The notes under the pieces were generated by a model. That model was not told the origin of the DNA. It did not search any database and was given only the letters and a program-made list of their open reading frames with translations. Source: Stictocephala bisonia (taxonomy: Eukaryota > Arthropoda > Insecta > Hemiptera > Membracidae). Taken from it: DNA of 64,000 bases. The translations under genes and the position numbers were made by a program. The stretch is from positions 1 to 64,000 of the forward strand of contig JAQJVL010000741.1 of NCBI GenBank assembly GCA_035578905.1, given 5' to 3'. Each line of letters opens with the position of its first letter. Within the stretch, counting starts at the first letter, position 1. This document shows positions 46,702 through 58,373 of this stretch, one piece after another.

Positions 46702-46901
46702 AAATAAGTTGTAAATATGGTCTCTACCTGCCGGCCTCCCCGTGGCGAGACTGGATACGCCAGACTCATTTTCTCAATTTTAATTCTGGTAAACCAACGG
46801 GCAGATGTACTCGAGTTACTAACAATTAATTATTTCGTTCCTCGGCGAAAATACACAACCCGTACATAGGTCCTAATGTAAGTGTTTCTTAATCATAATC
46901 C

Positions 46902-46929
46902 GTAGCGAAGCACGGGTACTTTCTGCTAG
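46902..46929 (+). other. Helitron 3' terminal hairpin and CTAG
   Basis: CCGT..ACGG pairs around an inner GC/GC pair and GAA loop with one bulged A. It is followed by GTACTTTCTG and the terminal CTAG (46926-46929). This is the canonical termination signal of Helitrons. Confidence 0.85.
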
Positions 46930-49382
46930 TTGTTAATATATGGTGGCTTGCTGTAAATTGTTAAAATATGGTGGCTTGCTGTAAATTGTTAATATATGGT
47001 GGCTTGCTGTAAATTGTTCATATGGTTATCTTTTACATTTTGAAAACAAAACTTGTTTGGACTGTCTCGTGGCCACATACTTCTATGCCATAGGTTAAAT
47101 CAGTCCATAATACGCCGCTATAAGAACGTTAGAATCAGAAAATTTAGGCAAGTTTTTTAATACAAAAACCCCGAAAGAAAGTTTTCGCGTGACCTTATCA
47201 ACAATACAATACAAGTTTTGATATCGTTCTTGATACAATTAACATGAACAGTTCTTTATTAGAACGATCAACAGTAGGTCAGTAAAATATAACATAATTG
47301 TTAAATTTGACTACTGCGCTGAATCAACATATAGGTGCTGTATCTCAGCTACTTGGGGACAAAGTGTTGTGGAGATTGTAGGCGATAGATTCTATGCTCG
47401 GTCCTCATCGACGTACTAAAGAAGTCCGTGTTGGATGGTAGTCAAGATTCAGAAGTTGTGTAGCGAAGATAACTGAGTGTCAGACTTGTCAGTTAGCTGA
47501 AAATCGGACCAACACTCTGTGGTTCGGATTCGACGTAAAGTTGTAGGTCCCTTAGTTGCCCTAACTATTTTTTAATAAATAGATCTTTCTGGGGAACAGT
47601 CAACCTTAGTTAGTAACAATGACTACACTCGTTCATCTACACTCATCGCAATCATTCGCCTCTTATATTCACCCATATGTTGACGATCTTATGAATGAAT
47701 GATGGCTGCATAATCGATAAAAAATTATAGCTGTTTGTTAATTTTAATTACTAAACACAATTGGAAAGTTTTTATCTACACGTAGTTGATGTTCCATTAG
47801 AAGCAAATAGTGCACCGTTCCGCCATCGTACGTTCAGAGAGAAATGTAAACAATAATGGTGCGTTGAGTTCTAGTTTAGTGTAATAGCCAAGCTTCTCTC
47901 AAGGGAGTAATGATATACAACTTAGCAAGTCTTTTGAGATGTTCAATTAAGATAATTTCAATTTCAGTAGTATTAATTACAAGTTCCTAAATAACCCTGG
48001 AGAATGGAGGTAATTCCAAATAAAGATTGGATTGGTTGTACTGACAGTCTGGCTCAATTCTATAACTGTTCACTTATTTCCGAGAACAGTACATTTTAAA
48101 ATGTTGTCCACAAGTAGATATGCTTGTAAATTATTTACCATAGCTGTAAGGAGCTATGGTGTACCAGAGAAACTACAAAATAAATGTATTAAAAATAAAT
48201 AGTGGTTGTTTTGGGAGTATTGGAAATTGCAAATTTTCCCTGAAAACTGATGACTGAGCTCTGCTTTACAGAATGTGGAATCGCTCTATTAAAATAATAA
48301 AAATTGAGACAAAAATATAATGGGTGTTTGGAATACATTTTATTGTATAAGAAAATATACTCTACCCGTACTAAATTGTAATTGTTATTTATTATTCATG
48401 TTATTATTTAAAAAATCGGACATGATGTTTCGATCAGCGTTGATTTTTATTTATTTTCACTTTCATTATCTTATGATGCATAATATATCTGTAATTTAAA
48501 TTGCCATTAATGAAATATACATAAATCTTGTGTGGCCCTCTTTTCAAAGTATATTAATTTAAAATGTAAGAATTGCAATTCAACGTTGGAATTAAATTGC
48601 ATTCTTTTCACGTTATTATTTTACCGCGTTATACTTAAGTTACATTTTGATAAAATTTCACAAAGTCGTTAAATATAAATTATTTACAACTTTCAAACTC
48701 AAAATTAGTTTTTTTCATAAAAGTGGTATTAATATGTAACATATAATTATTTTTATAATTAACTATTTTGGTGTGTGATTTGTACACAGTCCAATACTGG
48801 AGTGAATAGGCCTACAATACATTATAGAATACATATACACATTATTCCTTATCCATTCTATACCAGTTACATTTGTATACTTTCATAACTATAATGATGG
48901 ATTAAGAAATAATTATAAGAGACTTGACTAAAACAAGGTAAGAAAAGGACTAAAACTAAACTTATCAGTTTTAAAAAACTATCACAAAATGAAATTGCAG
49001 TTTAACGAACCCTAGTGCAAATAAATAATATTGCATGTACTTATCCTAAACGTATATTCTACGATACAAATGTATTCATAACAAATAGAGAGGACAAGAA
49101 GGTGTATCACAAATCGGGCCAATTAAAATTTTATTATATAACGTAAATTAAAAAGTAATAACAAATATTGATTTCTATGGGAATTTGGTAAATATTTGTA
49201 CATCACAAGCCACTATCACTTTGAAGTTTGAAAGATAAAGATAAGGTCAAATTATCACAAAGCCTATGTTCTGTTTTGGTAAATACTGAGGTGCTTAAAT
49301 TGTTATGTTTCCTACAATACGATGGTTGATAAAACATTCTTAAGGAGAGATAAGCACGGTCGGTGATATTGATTATCTGATT
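46930..49382. other. Helitron right flank, no gene seen
   Basis: It starts with three more 28-bp units (to about 47018). It contains a minus-orientation copy of the dispersed repeat (47425-47700). The rest is AT-rich and unrecognised up to the gap. Confidence 0.5.
47425..47700 (-). repeat. Dispersed repeat (as at 2640-2936), inverted
   Basis: The reverse complement matches 2640-2936 through most of its length, with moderate divergence and small indels. Confidence 0.7.
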
Positions 49383-49482
49383 NNNNNNNNNNNNNNNNNN
49401 NNNNNNNNNNNNNNNNNNNNNNNNNNNNNNNNNNNNNNNNNNNNNNNNNNNNNNNNNNNNNNNNNNNNNNNNNNNNNNNNNN
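49383..49482. other. Assembly gap (100 N)
   Basis: Exactly 100 N bases, a common placeholder for a gap of unknown size. Predicted reading frames crossing it are meaningless. Confidence 0.99.
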
Positions 49483-49484
49483 TA

Positions 49485-50836
49485 TATTATCTTCATTATT
49501 TTCCCTGTTAATGATCAGAAACAATGTTTCTAACTGGTCTGTACAGATCCTAAATACCTACTTGTCATTTATTCATTGAAGGTACTATTAATGTATTTAT
49601 CTCTGTAACGATGTAATTTTCTATGGGTGTTCATTAGAATCTGTAGAGATAATTAATTGTTATTTGTATTACTAAGTTAAAATGAGCAACATAATAAACT
49701 TTCATCCAAGTGTAACACAATATTGTATGAAAATACAACATATTTATTATAAAAACATAACTTACTCTTATACGCCGAATTACTACCTTATAAATAAAAC
49801 AAATTCGTTTTGTTGCCAAAGTAATTAAGATAGCATTGTAAATTGATACTAATTTTCTCAAAATGACAGATTATTTAATCATAATCTGAGCGATAAGTAA
49901 TCTGATTCCAACGTGCTGACAACTCAGTTGTAGGACCATAAAATATAACACTGCAAACTATTTGTTCCAAAGAGACGATTCAGACCATTCCATAGGCTGT
50001 TATTTGAATTAAAATATACAATGATATATTTTTTATTGTGTCCTTAAAGAGAATAAATATGGGAACGTCATGAAACAGTTTTAGTAAAAAACAATCACAT
50101 GTAATAGCTTGATTGTATATTTAATGTGATAAAATGAGATCACAAGAATGAAACAAACTATTGCACTTTTTTAGCATAGTAATATTTTAAATATCGCATA
50201 AACTATATTTACGTCATTTATATGTGTCACATAACTCCATTATAATGAGTCAAGAACTCCATATACATTTATACAGGAAAAACTATCGTAAAGACTATGT
50301 CCGTGGTAATAAATAGTATTACATGTAAAAATTATAACAGTGATTTTTTTCAAATAGTTAATAAAACTATACTAGTACTTTGGGTAGAGTACTTAATATC
50401 AAAACTTTGAACTAACATAATGATGTAAAAACATGCAGAGGAAAATAAATGAAGCACGATATGTTTACATATATTATATGTGATACAAATCAAATCATCT
50501 TTATTGTAGATAGATATAATAACTACACAATTGGGTTAGATAAAAATCTACAGCTTGAAAAATATTGCTTGATGACAACTAGCTGTAACAACATCGAGCT
50601 ATTAGAACGTCCTTTACTGTGCGTTTGTATCGCCCTCTATCATTAATAGTTGTTATATTGTCCGGCAGGGAGTTGTAAAACAGATGCTTGTTAAAGAATG
50701 AGGTTTGATGGAGGGAACTCTGATATTATTAATGTTACGGAGATTTTAGTCATGATTGATTGTTTCTCCATTGAGAAATATACAGTTTTTGTGTACAAAT
50801 TAACGAAATAAAAATAGAAATCGAAGGAAATTTTAA
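49485..50836. other. AT-rich flank of Helitron copy 2
   Basis: Equivalent to 38041-39388 with roughly 1% scattered differences. No gene is seen. Confidence 0.4.
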
Positions 50837-50885
50837 TATATGGTGGCTTGCTGTAAATTGTTAATATATGGTGGCTTGCTGTAAA

Positions 50886-51369
50886 TCTATACATATATAA
50901 GCCAAATACCACTCACTCACTCACTGACTGACTAAACACGAAATCTCAAAAACCACCGAACGGATTCGTATGAAACTTGGTACGTAGCTTTCTCTAGGGT
51001 AGTAGGTGCTCGCTAAGAAACGGTTTCAAAAAATTCAATCAGGTTCGCGACCAAACCGCGAAAAACGCGACTTTTAAATTTATGTATTTTTTGTGAACCT
51101 ACAAATCACATTGCAACAAAACTTGGTACCAAGCTTCCTTTTAGGTCTTAGATGAACTCTAGAAAAAGTTTTCACAAAGTTCGGGTCATTTCAGCACTAT
51201 AAAGAACTAGCAGAAAGTACCCGTGCTTCGCTACGGATTATGATTAAGGAACGGATTCGAATGCAAATTGGTATGTAGCTTTCTCTAGAGTTGTTACTCT
51301 CTGAGAAACTGTTTCAAAAAATTATGGTGGCTTGCTGTAAATTGTTAATATATGGTGGCTTGCTGTAAA
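50886..51369 (+). repeat. Tandem duplicate of Helitron 5' end, copy 2 (484 bp)
   Basis: Equivalent to 39441-39925, with a few differences: T to C near 51099, loss of one A in the CTAGAAAAAAG run, and GTTGGTAC to GTTGTTAC near 51293. Confidence 0.8.
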
Positions 51370-52809
51370 TCTATACATATATAAGCCAAATACCACTCAC
51401 TCACTCACTGACTGACTAAACACGAAATCTCAAAAACCACCGAACGGATTCGTATGAAACTTGGTACGTAGCTTTCTCTAGGGTAGTAGGTGCTCGCTAA
51501 GAAACGGTTTCAAAAAATTCAATCAGGTTCGCGACCAAACCGCGAAAAACGCGACTTTTAAATTTATGTATTTTTTGTGAACTTACAAATCACATTGCAA
51601 CAAAACTTGGTACCAAGCTTCCTTTTAGGTCTTAGATGAACTCTAGAAAAAAGTTTTCACAAAGTTCGGGTCATTTCAGCACTATAAAGAACTAGCAGAA
51701 AGTACCCGTGCTTCGCTACGGATTATGATTAAGGAACGGATTCGAATGCAAATTGGTATGTAGCTTTCTCTAGAGTTGGTACTCTCTGAGAAACTGTTTC
51801 AAAAAATTAAATCGGGTTCTCGACCAAACCACGTAAAACGCGACGTTTAATTTTCGAATTTTCTGAACTTAAACATTAGATTAAAAGAAAAGTTGGTGCT
51901 AAACTTCCTTTTAGGTCTAAGATGAATTCTGGGACGTTTTTTCAGAACTTACAAAGCAGATCGCAACTAAAATCGGTGCTAAGCTTTCTTTTAGGTCTTA
52001 AATGAACTGTAATAAAAATTTTACAACAAGTTTGGTTCTGCTCGGCACTATAACTCTTTATACTTTGCATAGGTGCTTATAAAAAAAAAACATTTCAATC
52101 ACGTTTCAAACCAAACAGCAAAAACTCGATACTTGACGATTGTTGTATATTTTCTAAATCTAGACAACAGATCACAAATAAACTTGATACTATGATTCTT
52201 CGGCTGATTGTAAATTAGCGATAGCAGTCTTGGCTGTTCACTAGAAGGCCGGTTCTTATCAGTTGACCTCTGCCCTCCCTCCCACTCCCCGCACCTCACC
52301 AGCACCGCACCGCAGTACGGCTCGGCTCATATCAGTCCAGTACACGCTTTTGACCTGAACACTGCTTAGCTGTTTGTTCAGTTCTGTCCATTGCTTATTG
52401 CTTCTGAATACTACCTAGGCTACTTTTTCTTAAATATTTTCTTTTGCCCCACTATTTGCTACCATAGTATTCGATTGCCTCACATCCTTTCATACCATCA
52501 TTTTTTTACCTTTTTTCATGTCATAACTCTGACATTCATAATAGTTCTCCTGGTTCAAACTTGATACAGTTGACATAACTCTGTAGTTACAACTCCGGCC
52601 ACTCCACTTTGGGTATGGTGTTCCCTTACTACATGAGTTTATATTGGTATTTTATTCTGTTAACTATTTGCTTCTTTTACTTACTGCTTGCTTCAATTCT
52701 AGATCATCTGCTTGGGTTTGAACCTTTTCACTTCATCTTCTTCTTCTAAAATACAAAGCTAAATTTTTCTTTATTCATCTTAATACTTTTTCTGAACAGT
52801 TGCACGACA

Positions 52810-53838
52810 ATGGTTATTGAAACATTCAATATTGATGGTGTGGCAGTACCTCACCATGTAACAAAGATCACTGGGGACGGGGCTTGCCTTTTCTCCTCTT
52901 TATCTTATCTGGTCCACTGTACAGCTTCACTAACACTCCGAGTGCGCGCTGACATTGTGCGTCACGTGTCCAACAACTGGCGCAGACTTAAGCCTTACAC
53001 CTTGACCATAAATAAAAACCCTTACAGAACTAAACGTCAGTACATCGCCGACATGTCACAGCCTTACTTCTATGGAACCTTTTGTGAGCTCATGGCTGCA
53101 GCAGAGGTCTTTCCTTATAAGTTCGAGCTCTTTCGTGACAGAAAACTCTTAGCCTGTTATGAGGATGAGGTTCAGGAAATAAAAAGACTTAAGTTCTCTG
53201 GTGATGACATGGCAGGGCACTTTGACGTTCTTATACCTTGCGAACAACCTTATGTACCAAATTATTTTCAAACCAGTCTACATACCTCAAAATCTTATGC
53301 CTCAACATTAAAATCCCAACCTGGTTTTTCTGAATCTATGCCCACCGACCCTATTACATCCAAACCTAGCCCATCTTCCCTTTGTGTCTATGAACCTGTT
53401 GCAGTCCAACCAGGCTCTTCTCAGCCCATCCTATCAAACCTTGAAACTCCCTTAGACATGAGTTCGGACGAATCAATCGTAACAGTAATCACACCTCAAA
53501 AATCTAGAGGTAGAAAACGAAGGAAAAGATTCACTGATTCCATCCGAAAAAAGCAGGTTAGGGAGTCTGTTGCTAAAAATACGGAGAGCCACCCTGAAAT
53601 GCATAGAAAGGCTGTTAAAAAATATGCCGAGAGCCACCCTGAAGTGCACAGGGGGGCTGTTCAAAAATATGCCGAGAGCCACCCAGAAGAAACAGAATGT
53701 GTTGCAGTAATGGAAAAGTTCAACTGCTTCCCTTTCAAAAATATCCCGACCCCTTACATAGCCTTCTTTCTCACGACCATCCTGAGGCTGAGCATGTTCT
53801 TAATAATATTCGCAAATACAACGGTTGTTTCCAAATGA
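52810..53838 (+). pseudogene. Helitron OTU-like domain, copy 2
   Basis: Identical in translation to 41366-42394: OTU Asp23, Cys26 and His137 are kept, the basic stretch and three ESHPE repeats are present, and the frame is lost just after the repeats. Confidence 0.85.
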
Positions 53839-55000
53839 CGTCGTTTGGAGCAAAAGAGATAAAAGGAGACCATTCATGCCAACATATAAGGTGCAAGGCC
53901 AGGTTTATCATAGAATAGGGAGTCTAATGCCTCGAACACAACAGCAGCCGTCTTTCCTTCAGATATATTTTGTTGGTGATGATAACCGTGAAAGAGACAT
54001 TCGCTGTGGGTACTTTCAAGATGTCAAGCCAGCATTGGTAGGCCAACTCCAAAAAATTCTTCATGAACATAACAAATATATCAAAGAGTTCAAAGCTGCT
54101 ATTGATTCTGTTCCCAAAGATCAGCAAGATTTCCAGGTAGTTATCACAGTTATCACTGCTGACCAGAAGCCTTCGAGTGCTCACAAGGGTCGTTACAATA
54201 CTCCTACCACTAACAAAGTTGCTGTCTTGATTGTAGGCCAGGTGTTTGAAAAGCGAGATATTATGCTATACAGTAGGGAAGACAAACTGATAAGAATCAG
54301 TGAGCTACATCGAGCGTATGATTCTCTTCAGTATCCTCTCATGTTCTGCTGTGGTGAAGATGGCTATTGTATCAACATCCCTCAGCGTGACCCAAACACC
54401 AAGACAGCACTTAAGAAAACTGTGTCTGCAGCTGATTTCTACGGATATAATTTAATGGAGCGAGAAGGCGAAGAACCATATTTACTTTTGTTTCGCAACC
54501 TCCTCAACCAATTTTTGGTTGATATGTACGCAAAAATTTAAACAGAACGGCTAAACTTCATTCGAAACAACCAAAAAAAGTTGAGGAGTGAAGACTACAT
54601 TCACTTGAAGGATGCCATGAGAAAAGCTGATGCTCAGGTATCGGAGCTGGGTAAGATGGTTGTACTGCCATCAAGCTTCACTGGAGGACCTCGCTACATG
54701 CATGAGCGTACTCAGGATGCCATGACCTATGTCCGCCATTTTGGTCGTCCAGATCTCTTTATAACTTTTACGTGCAACCCAAAATGGCGAGAGATATGTG
54801 AACTGCTCAAGGAAGGTCAGAAGGCTCAGCACAGACATGACTTGGTAGCGCGGGTTTTCTACTTAAAAGTGAAGCATTTGATGAAACTAACGAAAGAGTC
54901 TATATTTGGAGCATGTAGATGTCACATGTTCTCCATAGAATGGCAAAAAAAGAGGCCTTCCTCATGTACACATTCTCCTTTGGCTAGAAGAAAAGATTAA
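53729..55000 (+). pseudogene. Helitron Rep region, copy 2, frameshifted
   Basis: Same lesions as copy 1: a frame change near 53869, TAA at 54539-54541, and the A7-run frameshift at 54945-54951 just before the HUH histidines. Confidence 0.85.
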
Positions 55001-57713
55001 ACCAGACATGATTGACAAAGTTATTTGTGCAGAGATACCTGACCCAGAGCTAGACCCTGCCCTCCATGAGATTGTGAAGTCAACTGTGATCCACGACCCA
55101 TGTGGTGCTCTCAACAGAAATTCGCCCTGTATGGTTAATGGAGCTTGCAGAAAAAAGTATCCCCGTCCTCTACTAAGAGAAACACAGACTGGGGAAGACG
55201 GTTATCCTAAATACCGTAGGCGTTCTCCTTCAGATGGTGGATTTGTTGTTGACATCAACGGGGTAAAGCTTGACAATCAATGGGTGGTACCTTTTAACCC
55301 TGTCCTGTCTCGCACTTTTTCAGCGCATATCAACGTCGAGTACTGCAACTCTGTCAAGTCTATCAAATATATTTGCAAATACGTCAACAAAGGGTCCGAT
55401 CAAGCAGCTTTTACAGTTGAAAATGAACTTGACGAGGTGACAAGGTACCAGACAGGACGCTACATTAGTACTTCTGAAGCTGTCTGGCGAATTCTCTGAT
55501 TTCCAATACACGATCGCCATCCCCCAGTCATGCATCTTGCAGTTCATCTTGAAAACGACCAAAGAGTTTATTTTAACGAAGAAAATGTCATAGAAAGGCT
55601 AAACAACCCGCCAAAAACTACTCTTTTGGGCTTCTTCGATCTGTGCAAAACCGATGCGTTTGCAAGAACCCTCCTTTACTCTGAAGTTCCGTCATATTTC
55701 GTATGGAAAAAGAATACCTTTTGTAGAAGAAAGCAAGGGAAATCAGTACCAGGCTATCCCGGGGTGAAAAAAGATCAGGTTTTAGGCAGGGTATATACTG
55801 TTCACCCTAATAACTCTGAGTGCTATTTTCTACGCCTTCTCCTACACCAAGTTAAAGGGCCTACGTCATTTGAATATCTTAGGAACGTAAATGGAGTGGT
55901 TCACCAAACGTTTCAGTCTGCATGTACAGCTCTTGGTTTGCTCGAAGACGACACTCACTGGGATCGAACACTAGAAGAAGCTTCACTCTCAGACTCCCCG
56001 TCCAAGATCCGCGAACTACTTGCCATCATGTTGGTGTTTTGCCAAGTAAGTAGTCCTCTCACATTATGGGAAAAACACCGCGACAGTTTGGTGGACGACG
56101 TAAAGAGGTCGATGGAGACAGAGTTTGGGGATGTGCAACAGCGTATGGACATTGTGTACAACAAATGTTTGGCTTTACTCGAAGATTTGGTGTATTCAAT
56201 GTCTGGCAACCGTCTCCAAAACTATGGTCTTCCTACACCACTTCGCGAGCAAGAGTCCATCACTAACAACCTGGAACGCCTCAGAGAAATTTTTTTCGAT
56301 GTAGTCCAGCTCTGTGAAATGGTTGCTGTAAATGTTCCAAAGCTGAACGAAGAACAACTGAATATTTACAAAGAAATTACCTGCAGTATTATTTCAGAAT
56401 CTGGGCAACTCTTTTTCCTGGACGCTCCTGGTGGTACCAGAAAAACATTTTTGATCAATTTGTTGTTAGCAAAAATAAGGAGTGAGAAAAAGATTGCCAT
56501 CGCAGTTGCATCCTCTGGCATTGCTGCGACACTGCTTGATGGTGGGAAGACGGCTCATTCAGCTTTCAAGTTGCCTCTCAACCTGAACCACTCAAAAACA
56601 CCTATTTGCAACATATCAAGACAAAGCAATATGGGCCAGGTACTCAAAGAAACAGTATTAATTGTTTGGGACTAGTGTACCATGGCCCACAAAGGAGGTA
56701 TAGAGGCTCTGGACAGGACACTTCAAGACATCAGGAACTGCAAACGTCTAATGGGCGGAGTAACAGTTCTGCTGGCTGGAGACTTCAGGCAAACCTTGCC
56801 CGTGATACCTCGAGGAACTCGGGCTGATGAGGTGAAAGCGTGCCTTAAGTCATCCTTCTTATGGCCAAAAATTAAAATCCTGTCTTTGAGAGTTAACATG
56901 AGAGTTCATTTGAATGGAGATTTGAAAGCAGAAGAATTTTCTACATTAGTTTTACAAATAGGTGATGGTAAACTGCTAGAAGATCATGAAGGTAAATGTG
57001 CAATACCTCAAAATCTTTTTCATACTGTTAGTGATATGAAGACACTGCTTGACAAGATATATCCTAACTTAAATGACAATGTGAACAATAGTCCAACATG
57101 GTTGCAAGAGAGGGCGATTCTTACCCCAACTAACGACTCTGCAAATATAATAAACCTTTCGTTGTTAGAAAAATTGCCTTCTGCTGTTGTGAGGTATGAA
57201 TCTGTGGACTCAGTGGTTGAGACAGAAGACGCTGTTCACTATCCAGCGGAGTTTCTCCACACTCTGAACCCCCCTGGAATTCCACCTCATGTTCTTTCTC
57301 TAAAGGTCGGTGCTCCAATAATGCTACTCCGCAACGTAAACCCTCCCAAACTCTGTAACGGTACCAGGCTGCAGGTGAAAACTCTGCATAAACATGTTAT
57401 TGAAGCGACAATATTTACAGGCGTTGGTCAAGGAGAAACTGTTTTTATTCCCCGAATTCCTCTTATTCCCTCAGACTACCATTTTGCATTCAAACGTCTG
57501 CAGTTCCCTGTAAAATTATGCTATGCCATGACTATTAACAAGGCACAAGGGCAAAGTTTGAAGATGGCTGGGGTAGATCTGAGCAATGACTGTTTCTCCC
57601 ATGGCCAGTTATACGTAGCATGTTCTAGAGTAAGCTCATCTGACAGTCTGGTCGTCCTTCAGCCAGAAAAAAGGACTAAAAATGTTGCTTACAAAGAGGT
57701 ACTAAGCACTTAA
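54954..57713 (+). pseudogene. Helitron helicase region, copy 2, broken
   Basis: Same lesions as copy 1: TGA at 55497-55499, Walker A GGTRKT at about 56430-56447, and TAG replacing the Walker B Glu at 56673-56675. Later helicase motifs run intact to the stop at 57713. Confidence 0.88.
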
Positions 57714-57798
57714 GAAAACAACAACATCAATTTTGGCTGTCCGTATATATCTATCAGACTAAAATGTACTAAAATATATTTAAGTACTTGCATATATT

Positions 57799-58086
57799 AA
57801 ACTACCTGGTGGGACTGTTCCGGCAGAGGATAGGGTGACTGCCTTACCAAATAAAACTACCCGGTGAGACTGTTCCGGCAGAGGCTAGGGTGACTGCCTT
57901 ACCAAATAAAACTACCCGGTGAGACTGTTCCGGCAGAGGCTAGGGTGACTGCCTTACCAAATAAAACTACCCGGTGGGATTGATTCGGCAGAGGCTAGGG
58001 TGACTGCATTAACAAATAAAACTACCCGGTGTGATTGATTCGGCAGAGGCTAGGGTGACTGCCTTACCAAATAAAACTACCCGGTG
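57799..58086 (+). repeat. 54-bp tandem repeat in Helitron copy 2, ~5 units
   Basis: Identical arrangement to 46355-46642, including the order of variant units (two GTGAGACTG units, then GTGGGATTG, then GTGTGATTG). Confidence 0.95.
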
Positions 58087-58100
58087 TTTTTAATTAAATG

Positions 58101-58101
<1 letters not shown>

Positions 58102-58142
<41 letters not shown>
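58102..58142. repeat. (TA)n microsatellite, Helitron copy 2
   Basis: 41 bases, the same length as 46658-46698. Confidence 0.97.
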
Positions 58143-58145
<3 letters not shown>

Positions 58146-58373
58146 AAATAAGTTGTAAATATGGTCTCTACCTGCCGGCCTCCCCGTGGCGAGACTGGAT
58201 ACGCCAGACTCATTTTCTCAATTTTAATTCTGGTAAACCAACGGGCAGATGTACTCGAGTTACTAACAATTAATTATTTCGTTCCTCGGCGAAAATACAC
58301 AACCCGTACATAGGTCCTAATGTAAGTGTTTCTTAATCATAATCCGTAGCGAAGCACGGGTACTTTCTGCTAG

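Larger units (their letters stand above)
39926..46929 (+). mobile_element. OTU-Rep-helicase Helitron, copy 1 (inactive)
   Basis: The element is 7.0 kb, starting TCTATACATATATAAG and ending in a CCGTAGCGAAGCACGG hairpin plus GTACTTTCTGCTAG, flanked by A and T. Helitrons are rolling-circle transposons with these ends and an A|T target. It encodes an OTU-like domain (41366 on), a Rep nuclease and a PIF1-family helicase, all broken by frameshifts and stops. Near the 3' end it carries five 54-bp repeats and a (TA)n run. A reverse-complement copy of its 3' end (about 44 of 45 bases) sits near its 5' end (40246-40290). 40291-41365 is an AT-rich leader made of diverged repeats of the 5' subterminal module. 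Confidence 0.93.
38039..49382. repeat. Large duplicated segment, copy 1 (ends at gap)
   Basis: This segment is nearly identical to 49483-60832, at an offset of 11444-11450. It ends at the first N of the gap, and its partner begins at the first base after the gap. Flanks outside the Helitron differ by scattered substitutions and small indels (for example near 38171, 38750, 38970, 47275 and 48050-49250). Inside the Helitron I noticed none. Confidence 0.95.
51370..58373 (+). mobile_element. OTU-Rep-helicase Helitron, copy 2 (inactive)
   Basis: Same element, same offset (11444) and same termini: TC at 51370, CTAG at 58370-58373, flanked by A and T and by 28-bp repeats. I noticed no difference from copy 1 inside these boundaries. 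The (TA)n length and all frameshifts and stops are identical. If the duplication is an assembly artefact, this is not a second locus. Confidence 0.93.

Noticed and set aside
49203..49524. Open frames crossing the gap
   Set aside because: They consist largely of N bases.
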